Below are positions 1-8,946 of a DNA stretch of 60,199 bases, piece by piece. Within the stretch, counting starts at the first letter, position 1. Each line of letters begins with the position of its first letter. Position numbers and translations under genes: made by a program. Below the pieces are notes generated by a model. It was not told where the DNA came from. It ran no database searches and saw only the letters and a program-made list of their open reading frames with translations. The DNA is taken from assembly GCF_023243075.1 (NCBI RefSeq), contig NZ_JALKFZ020000162.1, forward strand, positions 1 to 60,199, written 5' to 3'. The stretch is from Frankia sp. AiPa1 (GTDB lineage: Bacteria; Actinomycetota; Actinomycetes; Frankiales; Frankiaceae).

Positions 1-25
1 CCCACCGCCGGTGAAGGGGGCGTCG

Positions 26-256
26 ATGACCGAAGAGGTCCGCGCGGAGATGGTCGCGAACGTGTGGAAGGTCGTCGTCGGCGAGGGAGACGCGGTGGCG
101 GCAGGGGATGCGCTGGTCATCCTCGATTCCATGAAGATGGAGATCCCGGTGATCAGCGAGGACGGTGGCACCGTGGCGCGGATCGCGGTTCAGGAGGGCG
201 ATGTCGTCCAGGACGGCGATCTGATCGCCGTCGTCGAGTCCGTGGTCGCAGGCTGA
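26..256 (+). CDS. Biotin/lipoyl-attachment carrier protein (TB7.3-like)
   Basis: A 76-residue protein that is essentially a single biotinyl domain. The biotinylation motif ESMKMEIP of the family appears here as DSMKMEIP, so the lysine between the two methionines is the expected attachment site. It closely resembles the mycobacterial biotinylated protein TB7.3, which sits beside pdtaS and whiB1 in mycobacteria, and those two genes follow here. The ATG at 26 is preferred over a GTG at 11 because a GAAGGGGG ribosome-binding site lies just upstream of it. The biotin biosynthesis genes next door fit a role as a biotin-carrying subunit. Its partner carboxylase is not visible in the window. Confidence 0.85.
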   Translation: MTEEVRAEMVANVWKVVVGEGDAVAAGDALVILDSMKMEIPVISEDGGTVARIAVQEGDVVQDGDLIAVVESVVAG

Positions 257-337
257 TACCTGGCGATCGACGCCTCGTCCCGGCGGAGGCGTCGCGCCGC
301 CGTACCTGGGACCACCTGTGTGCCATGCCTTAAGCTG

Positions 338-538
338 ATGTTCATGGACGCCTCGTTCTGTGACCGTTGCGGTCAGCTTGCCGGTGTGGGTAACCATGAG
401 GCGTGCGCACGAGCCCGCGAGCTGGAGCCACCGCGTTACTGCCGGATCTGCCGTCGGCGGATGGTCGTGCAGGTGACTCCCGCAGGCTGGTCGGCGCGCT
501 GCGCCGAACACGGGCTCATGACGGCGAGCAACGCCTGA
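338..538 (+). CDS. bsaP: Biotin synthase auxiliary protein BsaP
   Basis: A small protein of about 66 residues with two cysteine clusters: a CDRCGQ motif near the N-terminus followed by a His/Cys pair, then CRICRRRM and a late Cys and His. The central segment LEPPRYC.IC.RRM followed by a GW.A.C motif matches the actinobacterial family (Rv1590-like) that assists biotin synthase, probably by maintaining its iron-sulfur clusters. It is convergent with bioB and lies between bioB and a biotin carrier gene, which supports the assignment. ATGs at 338 and 344 are both possible starts; a GTG at 320 is less likely. Confidence 0.8.
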   Translation: MFMDASFCDRCGQLAGVGNHEACARARELEPPRYCRICRRRMVVQVTPAGWSARCAEHGLMTASNA

Positions 539-610
539 CGATCTGTCGTCGGCCGCTGCCGGAGTACCGCGCCGCGAGCGGCGCCTGCGCGGTGGTGCGC
601 AGGCCGGTCT

Positions 611-649
611 CCTCTGCGGGGCAACGCGTCCGTTCTGCCCCCGCAGAGG
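611..649. terminator. Inverted repeat between convergent bsaP and bioB
   Basis: CCTCTGCGGGG (611-621) pairs perfectly with CCCCGCAGAGG (639-649) across a 17-base loop. It lies between the stop of bsaP (538) and the stop of bioB (665), so it could terminate transcription from both sides. There is no U-tract, as is usual in high-GC actinobacteria. Confidence 0.6.
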
Positions 650-664
650 ATTCTGAGCCGCCGG

Positions 665-1750
665 TCAGAGGGTGGACTGCAGGGACTTGATCGGCATGCT
701 GAGGTCGGCGAGCATCTTCAGGTCCGCTTCGGCCGGCCGGCCCAGCGTCGTCAGATAGTTGCCGATGATGACGGCGTTGATACCGCCGAGCATCCCCTGC
801 ACCTCGAGATCGCCGAGGGTGATCTCACGGCCGCCGGAGTAGCGCAGAATCGTGCGTGGCAGGGCGAGGCGGAACGCGGCGATGGCCCGAAGGGCATCCC
901 GCGGCTCCACCGGGGGAAGGTCGCCGAAGGGGGTGCCGGGGCGCGGGTTGAGGAAGTTCAGCGGAACCTCGTCGGGCTGGAGCAGCGCGAGCTGCGCGGC
1001 AAGCTCGGCGCGCTGCTCCAGCGACTCGCCGACGCCGAGGATCGCGCCGCAGCACAGCTCCATCCCCGCTTCGCGGACCATTTCGCAGGTCTCCCACCGC
1101 TCCTCCCAGGAATGGGTGGTGACGACCTTCGGGAAGTGCGACCGGGCGGTCTCGAGGTTGTGGTTGTAGCGGTGCACGCCCATCGCGGCGAGCTCGTCCA
1201 CCTGTTCCTGGGTGAGCATGCCCAGCGAGCAGGCGACGTTGATCTCCACCGCGGCCTGGATGGCCGCGACGCCCTCCTTGACCTGGGACATCAGCCGCTG
1301 GTCGGGCCCCCGAACGGCCGCCACGATGCAGAACTCGGTCGCCCCGGTCGCGGCGGTCTGGCGGGCGGCGTCGACCAGGGACGGCACATCCAGCCAGGCC
1401 GAACGGACCGGCGAGTCGAACTTGCCCGACTGCGAGCAGAAGTGGCAGTCCTCCGGGCAGCCCCCGGTCTTCAGACTGACGATGCCCTCGACCTCGACCT
1501 CGGGCCCGCACCAGCGCAACCGCACCTCGTGGGCCAGCGCCAACAGGTCGCTGAGTGACTCGTCCGGCAGTCGCAGCACCGCGAGCACGGCGGCCGCGTC
1601 CAGGCCTCGTCCACCCTCGAGCACCTCGCGGCGGGCGTACGCCAGGATCGCCGCCGCGTCGGCCGTCTCCTCGTACGGGGAAGCGTCGGCCGGCTCCAGC
1701 GGGGATCCCACCGACGCGGGGGCGGGATGCACGGTCACGGGTGCGGTCAC
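665..1750 (-). CDS. bioB: Biotin synthase BioB
   Basis: Radical SAM enzyme that inserts sulfur into dethiobiotin, the last step of biotin synthesis. The C-x3-C-x2-C cluster motif (CPEDCHFC) lies near residues 97-105 and is preceded by the family hallmark SLKTGGC. Other family motifs are visible, including YNHNLET and the C-terminal segment [15 protein letters not shown]. The GTG at 1750 is chosen because GGAGG lies five bases upstream; this gives 361 residues, usual for the family. The frame stays open to 1990, but that extension is proline/arginine rich and unlike BioB. It is the last gene of a bioF-bioD-bioB cluster, separated from bioD by 239 bp. Confidence 0.93.
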   Translation of the reverse strand: MTAPVTVHPAPASVGSPLEPADASPYEETADAAAILAYARREVLEGGRGLDAAAVLAVLRLPDESLSDLLALAHEVRLRWCGPEVEVEGIVSLKTGGCPEDCHFCSQSGKFDSPVRSAWLDVPSLVDAARQTAATGATEFCIVAAVRGPDQRLMSQVKEGVAAIQAAVEINVACSLGMLTQEQVDELAAMGVHRYNHNLETARSHFPKVVTTHSWEERWETCEMVREAGMELCCGAILGVGESLEQRAELAAQLALLQPDEVPLNFLNPRPGTPFGDLPPVEPRDALRAIAAFRLALPRTILRYSGGREITLGDLEVQGMLGGINAVIIGNYLTTLGRPAEADLKMLADLSMPIKSLQSTL

Positions 1751-1989
1751 GGTGGCCTCCAGGCGAGGACTAGGCGAACGGGGTCGGGTGGATGGTCGGG
1801 TCTGCGCCCGTGGTTTCGTCCCCGTGGGTCTGTGGTCGTGGGTCTGTGGTCGCGGCGGCAGCGGGTGGGGGCTTCTGCCCGTGGTCGGATCGTGAGGGCG
1901 GGCGCCACCATTGTCGAGCTCTGGCGGTGGGGGCGCTCCCTTTTTGGGCGCGACATGGGGCACTTTCGCCACCCGTCCGGGACTGCACA
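1751..1989. repeat. bioB-bioD spacer with a 14-bp tandem duplication
   Basis: The spacer contains two head-to-tail copies of GTGGGTCTGTGGTC at 1824-1837 and 1838-1851. No gene is supported in it. A separate promoter or leader for bioB could lie here, but no clear -35/-10 pair was recognised. Confidence 0.5.
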
Positions 1990-2706
1990 TTACATTCTGT
2001 TGCTAATGTGAAACTCTCGTATACGGAACGTGCCGTCAAGGGCGGGTTCCAGTGATCGTCGGGCGGTCGCGAGGAAGTCGGCCCGGTTCAGCCGGCCGGC
2101 GCCGGCCGGCAGCGCTCCGGACAGTGGGCGGCCGGCGAGGGTCGCCAGGTCGGCGAGATTGCTACGGCAGGCGAGGTCCGGCTCGGCCGGCCAGGAGCCG
2201 ATCACCACCCCGGCGAGGTCGAGGCCGCGGTGCGCGAGAGCCTCGAGGGTCAGCGCGGTGGTATTGAGCGTACCGAGTCCGGCGGCGGTTACGACGAGGA
2301 CGGGCGCGCTCAGCATCCGGGCCAGGTCGGCGAGGGTGGCGCCGTTGTCGTCGTAGCGCACCAGCAGGCCGCCCGCACCCTCGACCAGCACCAGGTCGTG
2401 GTCGGTGGCCAGCTTGTCGATCCGGACCGCGACCTCGGCGAGGTCGAGCGGAAGGGTCCTCGCCCGGCGGGCGGCCGCCGCCGGCGCGAGCGGATCCGGG
2501 TAACGGGCCCACTCATGGACGTCACGCAGGCCGGTGAGGGCGGTCACCAGGTCCACGTCGCCGGGCTCCCCGGGCGCGAGCCCCGTCTGCGCGGGTTTCA
2601 CCACAGCGACGGACCGGCCCCGGTCGTGCGCGAGCGCGGCGCGCGCGGCGGTGACGATCGTCTTGCCGATCTCGGTACCGGTGCCGCTGACCACGAGGAC
2701 GCTCAC
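1990..2706 (-). CDS. bioD: Dethiobiotin synthetase BioD
   Basis: ATP-dependent carboxylation and ring closure of 7,8-diaminopelargonate to dethiobiotin. The N-terminal P-loop reads GTGTEIGKT (residues about 8-16), followed by the KPAQTG substrate segment and VEGAGGLLV in the middle, all typical of BioD. The GTG at 2706 gives about 238 residues, close to the family norm; an open extension to 2871 is low-complexity and overlaps bioF. It follows bioF by 91 bp on the same strand. No bioA gene for the preceding transamination is in the window. Confidence 0.92.
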   Translation of the reverse strand: MSVLVVSGTGTEIGKTIVTAARAALAHDRGRSVAVVKPAQTGLAPGEPGDVDLVTALTGLRDVHEWARYPDPLAPAAAARRARTLPLDLAEVAVRIDKLATDHDLVLVEGAGGLLVRYDDNGATLADLARMLSAPVLVVTAAGLGTLNTTALTLEALAHRGLDLAGVVIGSWPAEPDLACRSNLADLATLAGRPLSGALPAGAGRLNRADFLATARRSLEPALDGTFRIREFHISNRM

Positions 2707-2797
2707 GCGTCGACCCGTCCCGTATCCACCGGACGTCCGGGGACCGTTGAGCCTCCCGGAAAGGCCGGACGGGCCGGGACCTTCGGACGCCGCGCGG

Positions 2798-4114
2798 TCA
2801 TCGGGCCAGCACGCCGGCGGCGGCGAAGGCGTCGGTGACCAGATCGAGGTCGGCCCGGGTGAGGTCCGCACGGGCGGCCAGGCGCAGCCGGCTGGTGCCA
2901 GCCGGGACCGTGGGCGGCCGGAAGCAGCCGACGGCGACCCCGTGCGCGCGGCAGACCGCCGCGGCGGCGAGCGCCACCTCGGGCTCGCCGAGGACGACCG
3001 AGACGACCGCCCCGGCCGGCGGGGGCGCGCCGGTCAACTCGGCGAGATGGCTGGCGTGCGCCCGCACCCTCGCCGCCAGCTCGGGGTGGGCCCGCAGATG
3101 GGTCAACCCGGCGAGCGCCGCGCCGACGTTCGCGGGGGCAAGCCCGGTGTCGAAGATGAAGGTGCGGGCGGTGTCGATCAGGTGGTCGCGCAGGGCTGCC
3201 GGGCCGAGGACGGCGCCGCCGAGCCCGCCCAGGGCCTTGGACAGGGTCGCGGTGGCCACCACGTCCGGCGCGCCGGCGAGTCCGGCGGCGTGCAGCGCTC
3301 CGCGACCACCCGGGCCGACCACCCCGAGACCGTGGGCCTCGTCGACGACCAGCAGCGCGCCGTGGGCGCGGGCGACGGCGTGCAGCGCGGTCAGCGGGGC
3401 GGCGTCGCCGTCGGCGGAGAACACCGACTCGGTGACGACGAGCGCCCGTCGCCAGCCGCCGGCGTGCAGCGCGGTCGCGACGGCGGTGACGTCCGCGTGC
3501 GGTGTGATCACGACCTGGGCCCGGGACAGCCGGCAGGCGTCGACGATCGAGGCATGGTTGAGCGCGTCCGAGATGATCAGATCGCCTGGGCCGGCCAGGG
3601 CCGTGAGGCAGCCGAGGTTCGCGGTGTAGCCCGAGGAGAACACCAGAGCCGCCTCGAAGCCGAGGTGCGCGGCAAGGGCTTCCTCCAGCTCGTCGTGCAG
3701 CGTCGTCGATCCGGAGACCAGCCGGCTTCCAGTGGAACCCGCGCCCCAGAGCCGCACGGCGCGCACCGACCCCTCGACCAGGGCAGGATGGCGGCCGATA
3801 CCGAGGTAGTCGTTGCCGGCCAGATCCACCCGCGCCACGCCATCCCACTGTGCCCCGCCGGATGCTCGTGCCCCGCCGGACAGCTCCTCCTCGCCAAGCG
3901 GCTGCGCGTCGGCCGTGCGGGGATGCAGTTCGCGGCGCAGCCCGGCGGCGCGACGGGCCCGGGCGTGCTCGTCGAGCCACGCCAACGGCCCCGCGGGACC
4001 GTCCGGCATGGCCGGTATGACACCGTCCGGCATGGCCGGTATGACGAGGTCGGCCGGAGCGGGCCCTGGGGTGGGTGCGTCGTCGACGGTCACGACGGCG
4101 AGCGTACGGGGCAT
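2798..4114 (-). CDS. bioF: 8-amino-7-oxononanoate synthase BioF
   Basis: PLP enzyme condensing pimeloyl thioester with alanine, the first committed biotin ring step. The alpha-oxoamine synthase fold is clear: GSTGSRLVSG, the DEAHGLGVVGPGGRG segment, and TLSKALGG with the PLP-binding lysine near residue 290. The protein is 438 residues, about 40-50 longer than usual at the N-terminus, where an octapeptide (VIPAMPDG) is duplicated. The ATG at 4114 is used; a GTG at 4090 is an alternative. It is divergent from pdtaS, with 53 bp between starts. It begins the bioF-bioD-bioB cluster. Confidence 0.92.
   Translation of the reverse strand: MPRTLAVVTVDDAPTPGPAPADLVIPAMPDGVIPAMPDGPAGPLAWLDEHARARRAAGLRRELHPRTADAQPLGEEELSGGARASGGAQWDGVARVDLAGNDYLGIGRHPALVEGSVRAVRLWGAGSTGSRLVSGSTTLHDELEEALAAHLGFEAALVFSSGYTANLGCLTALAGPGDLIISDALNHASIVDACRLSRAQVVITPHADVTAVATALHAGGWRRALVVTESVFSADGDAAPLTALHAVARAHGALLVVDEAHGLGVVGPGGRGALHAAGLAGAPDVVATATLSKALGGLGGAVLGPAALRDHLIDTARTFIFDTGLAPANVGAALAGLTHLRAHPELAARVRAHASHLAELTGAPPPAGAVVSVVLGEPEVALAAAAVCRAHGVAVGCFRPPTVPAGTSRLRLAARADLTRADLDLVTDAFAAAGVLAR
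3998..4045. repeat. 24-bp perfect tandem duplication in the bioF 5' region
   Basis: Two identical 24-bp units, 3998-4021 and 4022-4045, encode the octapeptide VIPAMPDG twice in BioF. The length is a multiple of three, so the frame is kept; it looks like a recent slippage duplication in a tolerant N-terminal extension. Confidence 0.85.
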
Positions 4115-4167
4115 CGAGCACGGATGTCGGGTGCCCGCCAGCTCACAACAGTCGCTGGTCTGGCAGT

Positions 4168-5658
4168 GTGCAGGCCGTGGGAACCCTGGCCGACATGCTG
4201 CGCGCGAGCACGGACCTCAGTGACGACGACATCGACCACCTGCACGCGCTTGTCGCGGACTGGGCGCTGCTCGCCGACCTGTCGTTCGCCGATCTGCTCC
4301 TGCTCGTGCCCGCCCGGTCGGGCTCGGCCTCGGGGCGCGGCGGTCATACCAGCGGTACCGAGTTCCTGGTCGTCGCCCAGGTCCGGCCGACGACGGGACC
4401 GACGGCGTACCACAACGACGAGGTCGGCAGCGTCGTCATCAACCGGTGGGTCGTGCAGAATGCCTGGCGCGAGCATCGGATTGCCCGGGAGGGCGAGCCG
4501 GAATGGGACGGCGGCGTGCCGGTGCGTACCGAGGCGATTCCGGTGCGGCACGGGAACGAGGTCATCGCGGTGCTTGCCCGCGACACGAATCTGGTGAACC
4601 CTCGCACGCCCAGCGACCTCGAGTCCTCGTATCTGCAGGGGGCCAACAACCTGGCGTTGATGATCGCGGAGGGTGCGTTCCCGTTCCGCGGGAGTTCCGC
4701 GGAGCTGTCCGAGTCGCCGCGGGTGGGTGACGGGATGATGCGGCTCGACGGCGCGGGCAAGGTCGTCTTCGCCAGTCCCAACGCGCTGTCGGCCTACCGC
4801 CGCCTCGGGTACACCGGCAACGTCACCGGCGAGGACCTGCGCACGGTGCACCGGGCGCTGAACCTGCCCGCGACGACGCCCGCGGTCTGGCACGCGATCG
4901 GACGTCGCCGGCCGGTCGAGGTGGAGGCCGCGGTCGGCAGCACGGTGGTGCTGCTGCGGGCGATTCCGCTGTTCCCAGGTGCGACCCGGGAGGTGCTCGT
5001 CCTGGTGCGGGACGTCTCGGAGCTGCGCCGGCGGGAGGCCCTCCTGCTGAGCAAGGACGCGACGATCCGCGAGATCCATCACCGGGTCAAGAACAACCTG
5101 CAGACCGTGGCCGCCCTGCTGCGCCTGCAGATGCGGCGGACCAAGGTGGACGAGGCCCGGGCGGCACTGCGGGAATCGGTGCGCCGGGTGACCTCGATCG
5201 CGGTGGTGCACGAGACGCTGTCGCAGAGTCTGGGCGAGAGCGTGCCGTTCGACGAGATCGCCGATCAGATCACGTCGGTGACGGTGGACCTCGCCTCCAC
5301 TGGGACGCGGGCGAACACCCGGCGCTCGGGGTCGTTCGGGCACCTGCCCGGCGAACTCGCCACGCCGCTGGCACTTGTGCTTTCCGAGCTTCTGCAGAAT
5401 GCTGTAGAACATGCGTTCGATGGCTCGGCGGGCTCGATCGAGATCCGTGTGGAGCGCTCGACGGGCCGGCTCGACGTCGTGGTCGCCGACGACGGCGCCG
5501 GCCTGCCGGAGGACTTTCAGCTCGAGCACTCACCTCGGCTGGGGCTGCAGATCGTGCGCCAGCTGGTGCTGGGGGAGATGCATGGCACGATCAGGCTCCA
5601 GGCGGGTCCGCAATCCGGGACGGAGGCGCTCCTGTCCATCCCACTTTCTGAAAGTTGA
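4168..5658 (+). CDS. pdtaS: PdtaS-like sensor histidine kinase (GAF-PAS-HisKA_2-HATPase)
   Basis: Soluble two-component sensor kinase of about 496 residues. The N-terminal GAF-like part opens with DHLHALVADWALLADLSFAD, characteristic of the actinobacterial PdtaS family. A PAS-like segment follows at about residues 185-290. The phosphoacceptor helix REIHHRVKNNLQT (His about 304) is of the HisKA_2 type, and the ATPase domain shows ELLQNAVEHAF and DDGAGLP. In mycobacteria PdtaS signals to the antiterminator PdtaR; PdtaR is not in this window. The GTG at 4168 is chosen from family N-termini; a GTG at 4177 is also possible. It is convergent with whiB1, as in mycobacteria. Confidence 0.88.
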   Translation: MQAVGTLADMLRASTDLSDDDIDHLHALVADWALLADLSFADLLLLVPARSGSASGRGGHTSGTEFLVVAQVRPTTGPTAYHNDEVGSVVINRWVVQNAWREHRIAREGEPEWDGGVPVRTEAIPVRHGNEVIAVLARDTNLVNPRTPSDLESSYLQGANNLALMIAEGAFPFRGSSAELSESPRVGDGMMRLDGAGKVVFASPNALSAYRRLGYTGNVTGEDLRTVHRALNLPATTPAVWHAIGRRRPVEVEAAVGSTVVLLRAIPLFPGATREVLVLVRDVSELRRREALLLSKDATIREIHHRVKNNLQTVAALLRLQMRRTKVDEARAALRESVRRVTSIAVVHETLSQSLGESVPFDEIADQITSVTVDLASTGTRANTRRSGSFGHLPGELATPLALVLSELLQNAVEHAFDGSAGSIEIRVERSTGRLDVVVADDGAGLPEDFQLEHSPRLGLQIVRQLVLGEMHGTIRLQAGPQSGTEALLSIPLSES

Positions 5659-6131
5659 GTGTTTAGGGCCGCGGGCGGTGGGTATCCCCTGGATGTGTCC
5701 CTCGTCCGTGGTCGGTGTGGCGATGGCCCACGCCTTCGCGCGGGAGCGGTTGCTGTGGCGTTCGTCACGGGCGCGGTCTCACGAGGGGGCGCGCGACGCA
5801 GCCGGCCCGATGCGGGAACCACGGTCGTTGCGGAGCCGCCCGGGGTCGGCAGCGTGAGCGCCGTGGGTGCGGAAAGCGAGACGGCCGCTCCGTCCGCGTC
5901 GCGCCGCATCACTGCGGCGGACGCGCGGACAGAACGGCCGATGGTGCTGCCAGGCTCGTCAGCGCGCAAGCACGTCACGTGGCCTGGCTTCGAGCGGGAG
6001 CCGCTGTGGCCGGTCAGCGGAAAACAGAAACGTTCCGGCGCTCAGGGCCTGCCGCAGGTGGAGGTCGGAGATCCGACCTGGGTCAGTGCTGCACCCCGGT
6101 CCGCGGCGCGTGGCCACCGGGGGTGGTGCGA
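5659..6131. other. Spacer between convergent pdtaS and whiB1, no gene seen
   Basis: 473 bp between the two stop codons. Several frames stay open because of high GC, but none shows a recognisable domain and their codon use does not favour one frame. I see no clear terminator hairpin. Confidence 0.5.
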
Positions 6132-6380
6132 TCAGGCGGTTCGGACCCGGAGGCGAACCTGGCGCTTGAGCGCTCGGCGTTCGTCCTCACTCATCCCGCC
6201 CCAGACTCCGGAATCCTGCCCGGTGTCCATTGCCCAGTTCAAGCAGTCACTAGTGACTGCGCACCGCGCGCAGACGGCCTTTGCCTCTTCGACCTGGCGT
6301 TCCGCCGGACCGGTAGTACCGATCGGGAAGAAGAGCTCGGGATCCTCGTCACGGCAGAGCGCTCTGTGGCGCCAGTCCAT
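6132..6380 (-). CDS. whiB1: WhiB1-type [4Fe-4S] transcriptional regulator
   Basis: An 82-residue WhiB protein almost identical in pattern to mycobacterial WhiB1: MDWRH.A.CRDEDPELFFP at the start, then CARC-x5-C and the GVWGG turn followed by the MSEDERRALKR basic tail. The four cysteines bind a nitric-oxide-sensitive iron-sulfur cluster, and WhiB1 binds the primary sigma factor. The ATG at 6380 follows a GAGGGAG ribosome-binding site; an upstream in-frame start at 6413 would add 11 atypical residues. It is convergent with pdtaS. Confidence 0.93.
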   Translation of the reverse strand: MDWRHRALCRDEDPELFFPIGTTGPAERQVEEAKAVCARCAVTSDCLNWAMDTGQDSGVWGGMSEDERRALKRQVRLRVRTA

Positions 6381-6916
6381 GCGTCCAACTCCCTCTCTCG
6401 TCTCGGGCCACACTGCACATGAGACGCTTTGCGAGCCGCTACGGTTGTGCCGCGGATGAAATTCTCATGAGCAGCTTGTCTGCTCGGCCCCGGCGGCGGG
6501 CCGTGGAGCGGGTTCCTGGCGGTCGGTAAGTCCAGGTGCACGTGCATCCACCTCGGACATTCGCCACCCTCCCACCGGAACCGGCAGGGGCGCAAGAACC
6601 TGCAAGCGTCTTCACACCCTGTCTGGCCTGCACTTGTCCGGCAGGGACACACAAGGGCCACGCACCGCGACCCGGTTGCCGCTCATGCGGCAGGGACATA
6701 AGTACTGGTTGCCAGGGGTTGTCAGAGGGCGGGGTCCCCCGGCGCCAGTCGCCTGTGCGGGCGCTGGCGAGCCGTCGGGCGCGGCCCCCGGCCCGCGATG
6801 CCATCTCGGCATCGCGGGCCCTTCAGGGGGGGTGTGGGGGCCCTGCGGGGTCAGTCCACCCGGCAGCCAGGCTGCCCCGACACGCGCACAGCGCCGCGGA
6901 TGGCAGGGTTGGGCCC
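6381..6916. other. Divergent promoter region of whiB1 and the glycerophosphodiesterase gene
   Basis: 536 bp with no supported gene. It must carry the whiB1 promoter on the minus strand. Two related short motifs containing CGGCAGGGACA occur near 6639 and 6690. A strong hairpin at 6790-6820 is listed separately. I did not find a clear CRP-type site, although mycobacterial whiB1 is CRP-controlled. Confidence 0.5.
6790..6820. terminator. Perfect 13-bp hairpin in the whiB1-GDPD spacer
   Basis: GGCCCGCGATGCC (6790-6802) and GGCATCGCGGGCC (6808-6820) form a perfect 13-bp stem with a 5-base loop, about 96 bases before the glycerophosphodiesterase start. It has terminator geometry without a U-tract. 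It could insulate the GDPD gene, or fold in its leader RNA. Confidence 0.6.
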
Positions 6917-7687
6917 ATGCAGGTACTCGGTCATCGCGGTAGTAAGGTCCCTGGCCCGGAGAACACGGTCGAGGCGGTGGACGCGGCGCTGCGGGGCGGC
7001 GCTGACGGTGTGGAGATCGACGTGCGCCGTAGCGCTGACGGCGATCTGGTCTGCGTGCACGACGCGCGGCTGTCCCGGCCGGTGGGTCGAGCCGTCATCC
7101 GCCAGCCCACCGCGGTGCTGCGAGCTCGCGGCATCCCCTCGCTCGACGAGATGATCGATGTCTGGGCCGGGCGCGGCCGACTGGTCTGTGAGATCAAGAA
7201 CCAGCCCGGCCAGCCCGACTTCGACGCGCCCAGGGAGCGCACCGCCCGGGCGCTGGCCGACGCCCTGCGGGCCCGCGGCCTCACTGGTGCCCGGCCGGAC
7301 GCGGCCGATCTGGCGGCGGGTGCCGGTGGGATCACCGTCTCGTCCTTCGACTGGTTCGCGATCGAGGCGATCCGGGACGCTGAGCTGGCGGTCACCACGG
7401 CGTTTCTCACCATGCCGCGGATGTCGGTCGGGGGCGGACTCGCCTACGTCCGCTCCGCCGGGCACGCGGAACTGCATCCCCACATCAGCGCGGTGCTGGG
7501 TTCCGGGTCGGGGAACGCGGCCGCCCGGGCGCGCGAGGCGGGGGTCCGGCTCGTGGTCTGGACTATCACCGCTCTCGCCGAGGCAGTTGCCCTGCGTGAC
7601 GCCGGGGTGCCTGGGGTGATCTGTGACGACCCGGCCGGGATACACGCGGCGCTGGCCGGCGACGGGCTGCCCGGGGAGGCAACCTGA
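6917..7687 (+). CDS. Glycerophosphodiester phosphodiesterase
   Basis: A 256-residue GDPD-family TIM barrel that cleaves glycerophosphodiesters to glycerol-3-phosphate and an alcohol. The N-terminal HRG motif is followed by PENT, and EIDV.RS.DGDLVCVHD supplies the metal-binding Glu, Asp and His; a later CEIKN gives another acidic ligand. No signal peptide is seen, so it should act in the cytosol, probably in phospholipid turnover. The ATG at 6917 opens directly into the barrel's first strand. It is convergent with a lipid kinase gene across a hairpin. Confidence 0.88.
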   Translation: MQVLGHRGSKVPGPENTVEAVDAALRGGADGVEIDVRRSADGDLVCVHDARLSRPVGRAVIRQPTAVLRARGIPSLDEMIDVWAGRGRLVCEIKNQPGQPDFDAPRERTARALADALRARGLTGARPDAADLAAGAGGITVSSFDWFAIEAIRDAELAVTTAFLTMPRMSVGGGLAYVRSAGHAELHPHISAVLGSGSGNAAARAREAGVRLVVWTITALAEAVALRDAGVPGVICDDPAGIHAALAGDGLPGEAT

Positions 7688-7740
7688 GGTCAGCTGGGCC
7701 CGAGGTCAGCCCACGCCGACCCAGGCGACGCTGACCTCAG
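7684..7740. terminator. Inverted repeat spanning both stop codons of convergent genes
   Basis: CTGAGGTCAGC (7684-7694) is the exact reverse complement of GCTGACCTCAG (7730-7740). Each 11-base arm contains the stop codon of one of the converging genes. It could act as a shared bidirectional terminator. Confidence 0.65.
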
Positions 7741-8792
7741 GCGACGACGCGCAGGGCGCGCGGGTGGTGGCTGAGCAGGATCTCGGTGCTTTCCCCGAGA
7801 TATTCGCCGTCCATCTGCACCGGGACCGGGTCGGCGGACCGGAACCGGATCGTGGCCATGTCATGACGGCGCACCACGTTGCGCCCGTGCGGCCCGCGGC
7901 CGTCGGAGAGCATCTGCCGGCCCGTGCGCAGCACCGCGGATGTCCGGAGCTGGTGTAGTCCGAGCAGGTCCAGGCCGGTGTCGAACGACGCGTCGGGGCA
8001 GGCGAGGACCGGGCGCTGTTCGAGGTAGGTCCACGGCCGAGTGTTGCAGACCACACCCAGCGCGATCTGCCGGTCCTGCGGGTCAGCCTCGCTCTCGGCG
8101 GGATGGGCGCTGTCGCCCCCCCGCTCGGCCGCGTCTCGCACGGTTGCCCCGGTGTCGCCCGGCGCTGGGCTGTCCGCGATGCCCCGTCGGCTCGGGGAGA
8201 AGGCGTCCGTCGTCTCCAGGTCGAGGACGGGTGCCCGCCGGCCCGTGCCGCGCAGCAGCTGGGCGGCGGCCGTTCGCAGGAACAGCCCTGAGGAGTTGCG
8301 ACGGCCGCCGCTGCGCTTCTCCTCGACCCGTTGCACCACCCGTGCGTCCAGACCGACCCCGAAGCAGAAGCTGAACCACCGGCGTTCGTCGCCGTATTCG
8401 GCGTGACCGACGCTGATCCGACGGCTGCGCCCCTCCCGCAGGGCGTCCAACAGCTCGCCGGTGGCCTCCACTGGCGACGCGGAGTAACCAAGAGCGCGGA
8501 CGAAGACGTTGGTGCTGCCACCCGGGACCACCGCGAAGGCCGGGCCATCCGCCAGCGGACCGTTCTGCAGCAGGCCGTTGACGATCTCATTGACGGTGCC
8601 GTCGCCCCCGAGCGCGATGACCACGTCCACTCCGAGCTCGACGGCTCGCGCGCCGAGTTCCACTCCATGCCCGCGGCCCTTGGTGACGACCGTGTCCAGG
8701 GAGAGGTCCGCCGCGAGCGCGGTCGCGAGGACGTCCCGAACGCGTTCGGTCGTGGTGGTCGCGACGGGATTGACGACCAGCAGCCCTCGCAT
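7737..8792 (-). CDS. Diacylglycerol kinase family lipid kinase
   Basis: A 351-residue DAGK/LCB5-type protein. It starts MRGLLVVNPVA and carries the nucleotide-binding GGDGTVNEIVNGL motif near residues 65-75, followed by PGGSTNVFVRALGY. These enzymes phosphorylate diacylglycerol, sphingoid bases or related lipids with ATP. A variable segment rich in Asp, Pro and Ser (about residues 190-250) interrupts the C-terminal beta-sandwich. The ATG at 8792 begins exactly at the family N-terminus, though the frame is open to 9122. Its real substrate cannot be told from sequence. Confidence 0.85.
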   Translation of the reverse strand: MRGLLVVNPVATTTTERVRDVLATALAADLSLDTVVTKGRGHGVELGARAVELGVDVVIALGGDGTVNEIVNGLLQNGPLADGPAFAVVPGGSTNVFVRALGYSASPVEATGELLDALREGRSRRISVGHAEYGDERRWFSFCFGVGLDARVVQRVEEKRSGGRRNSSGLFLRTAAAQLLRGTGRRAPVLDLETTDAFSPSRRGIADSPAPGDTGATVRDAAERGGDSAHPAESEADPQDRQIALGVVCNTRPWTYLEQRPVLACPDASFDTGLDLLGLHQLRTSAVLRTGRQMLSDGRGPHGRNVVRRHDMATIRFRSADPVPVQMDGEYLGESTEILLSHHPRALRVVA

Positions 8793-8946
8793 GCTTCTAC
8801 CGTAGCCCGCCCGCCCAGGTCGGGCGTCGGCTGGGAAATCTCTCACATCGGTCTCACTCAACGGACGGATCGGTGCGCGTGCGGTGGCGGCTGACAGCCC
8901 CGTCCGGTGCGGCTGATCTGAGTGGGTCACGGCATAGTGTCGTGGT

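Noticed and set aside
5659..6459. Long plus-strand open frame antisense to whiB1
   Set aside because: It covers a gene with unmistakable WhiB1 identity on the other strand, has no recognisable domain and reflects high GC.
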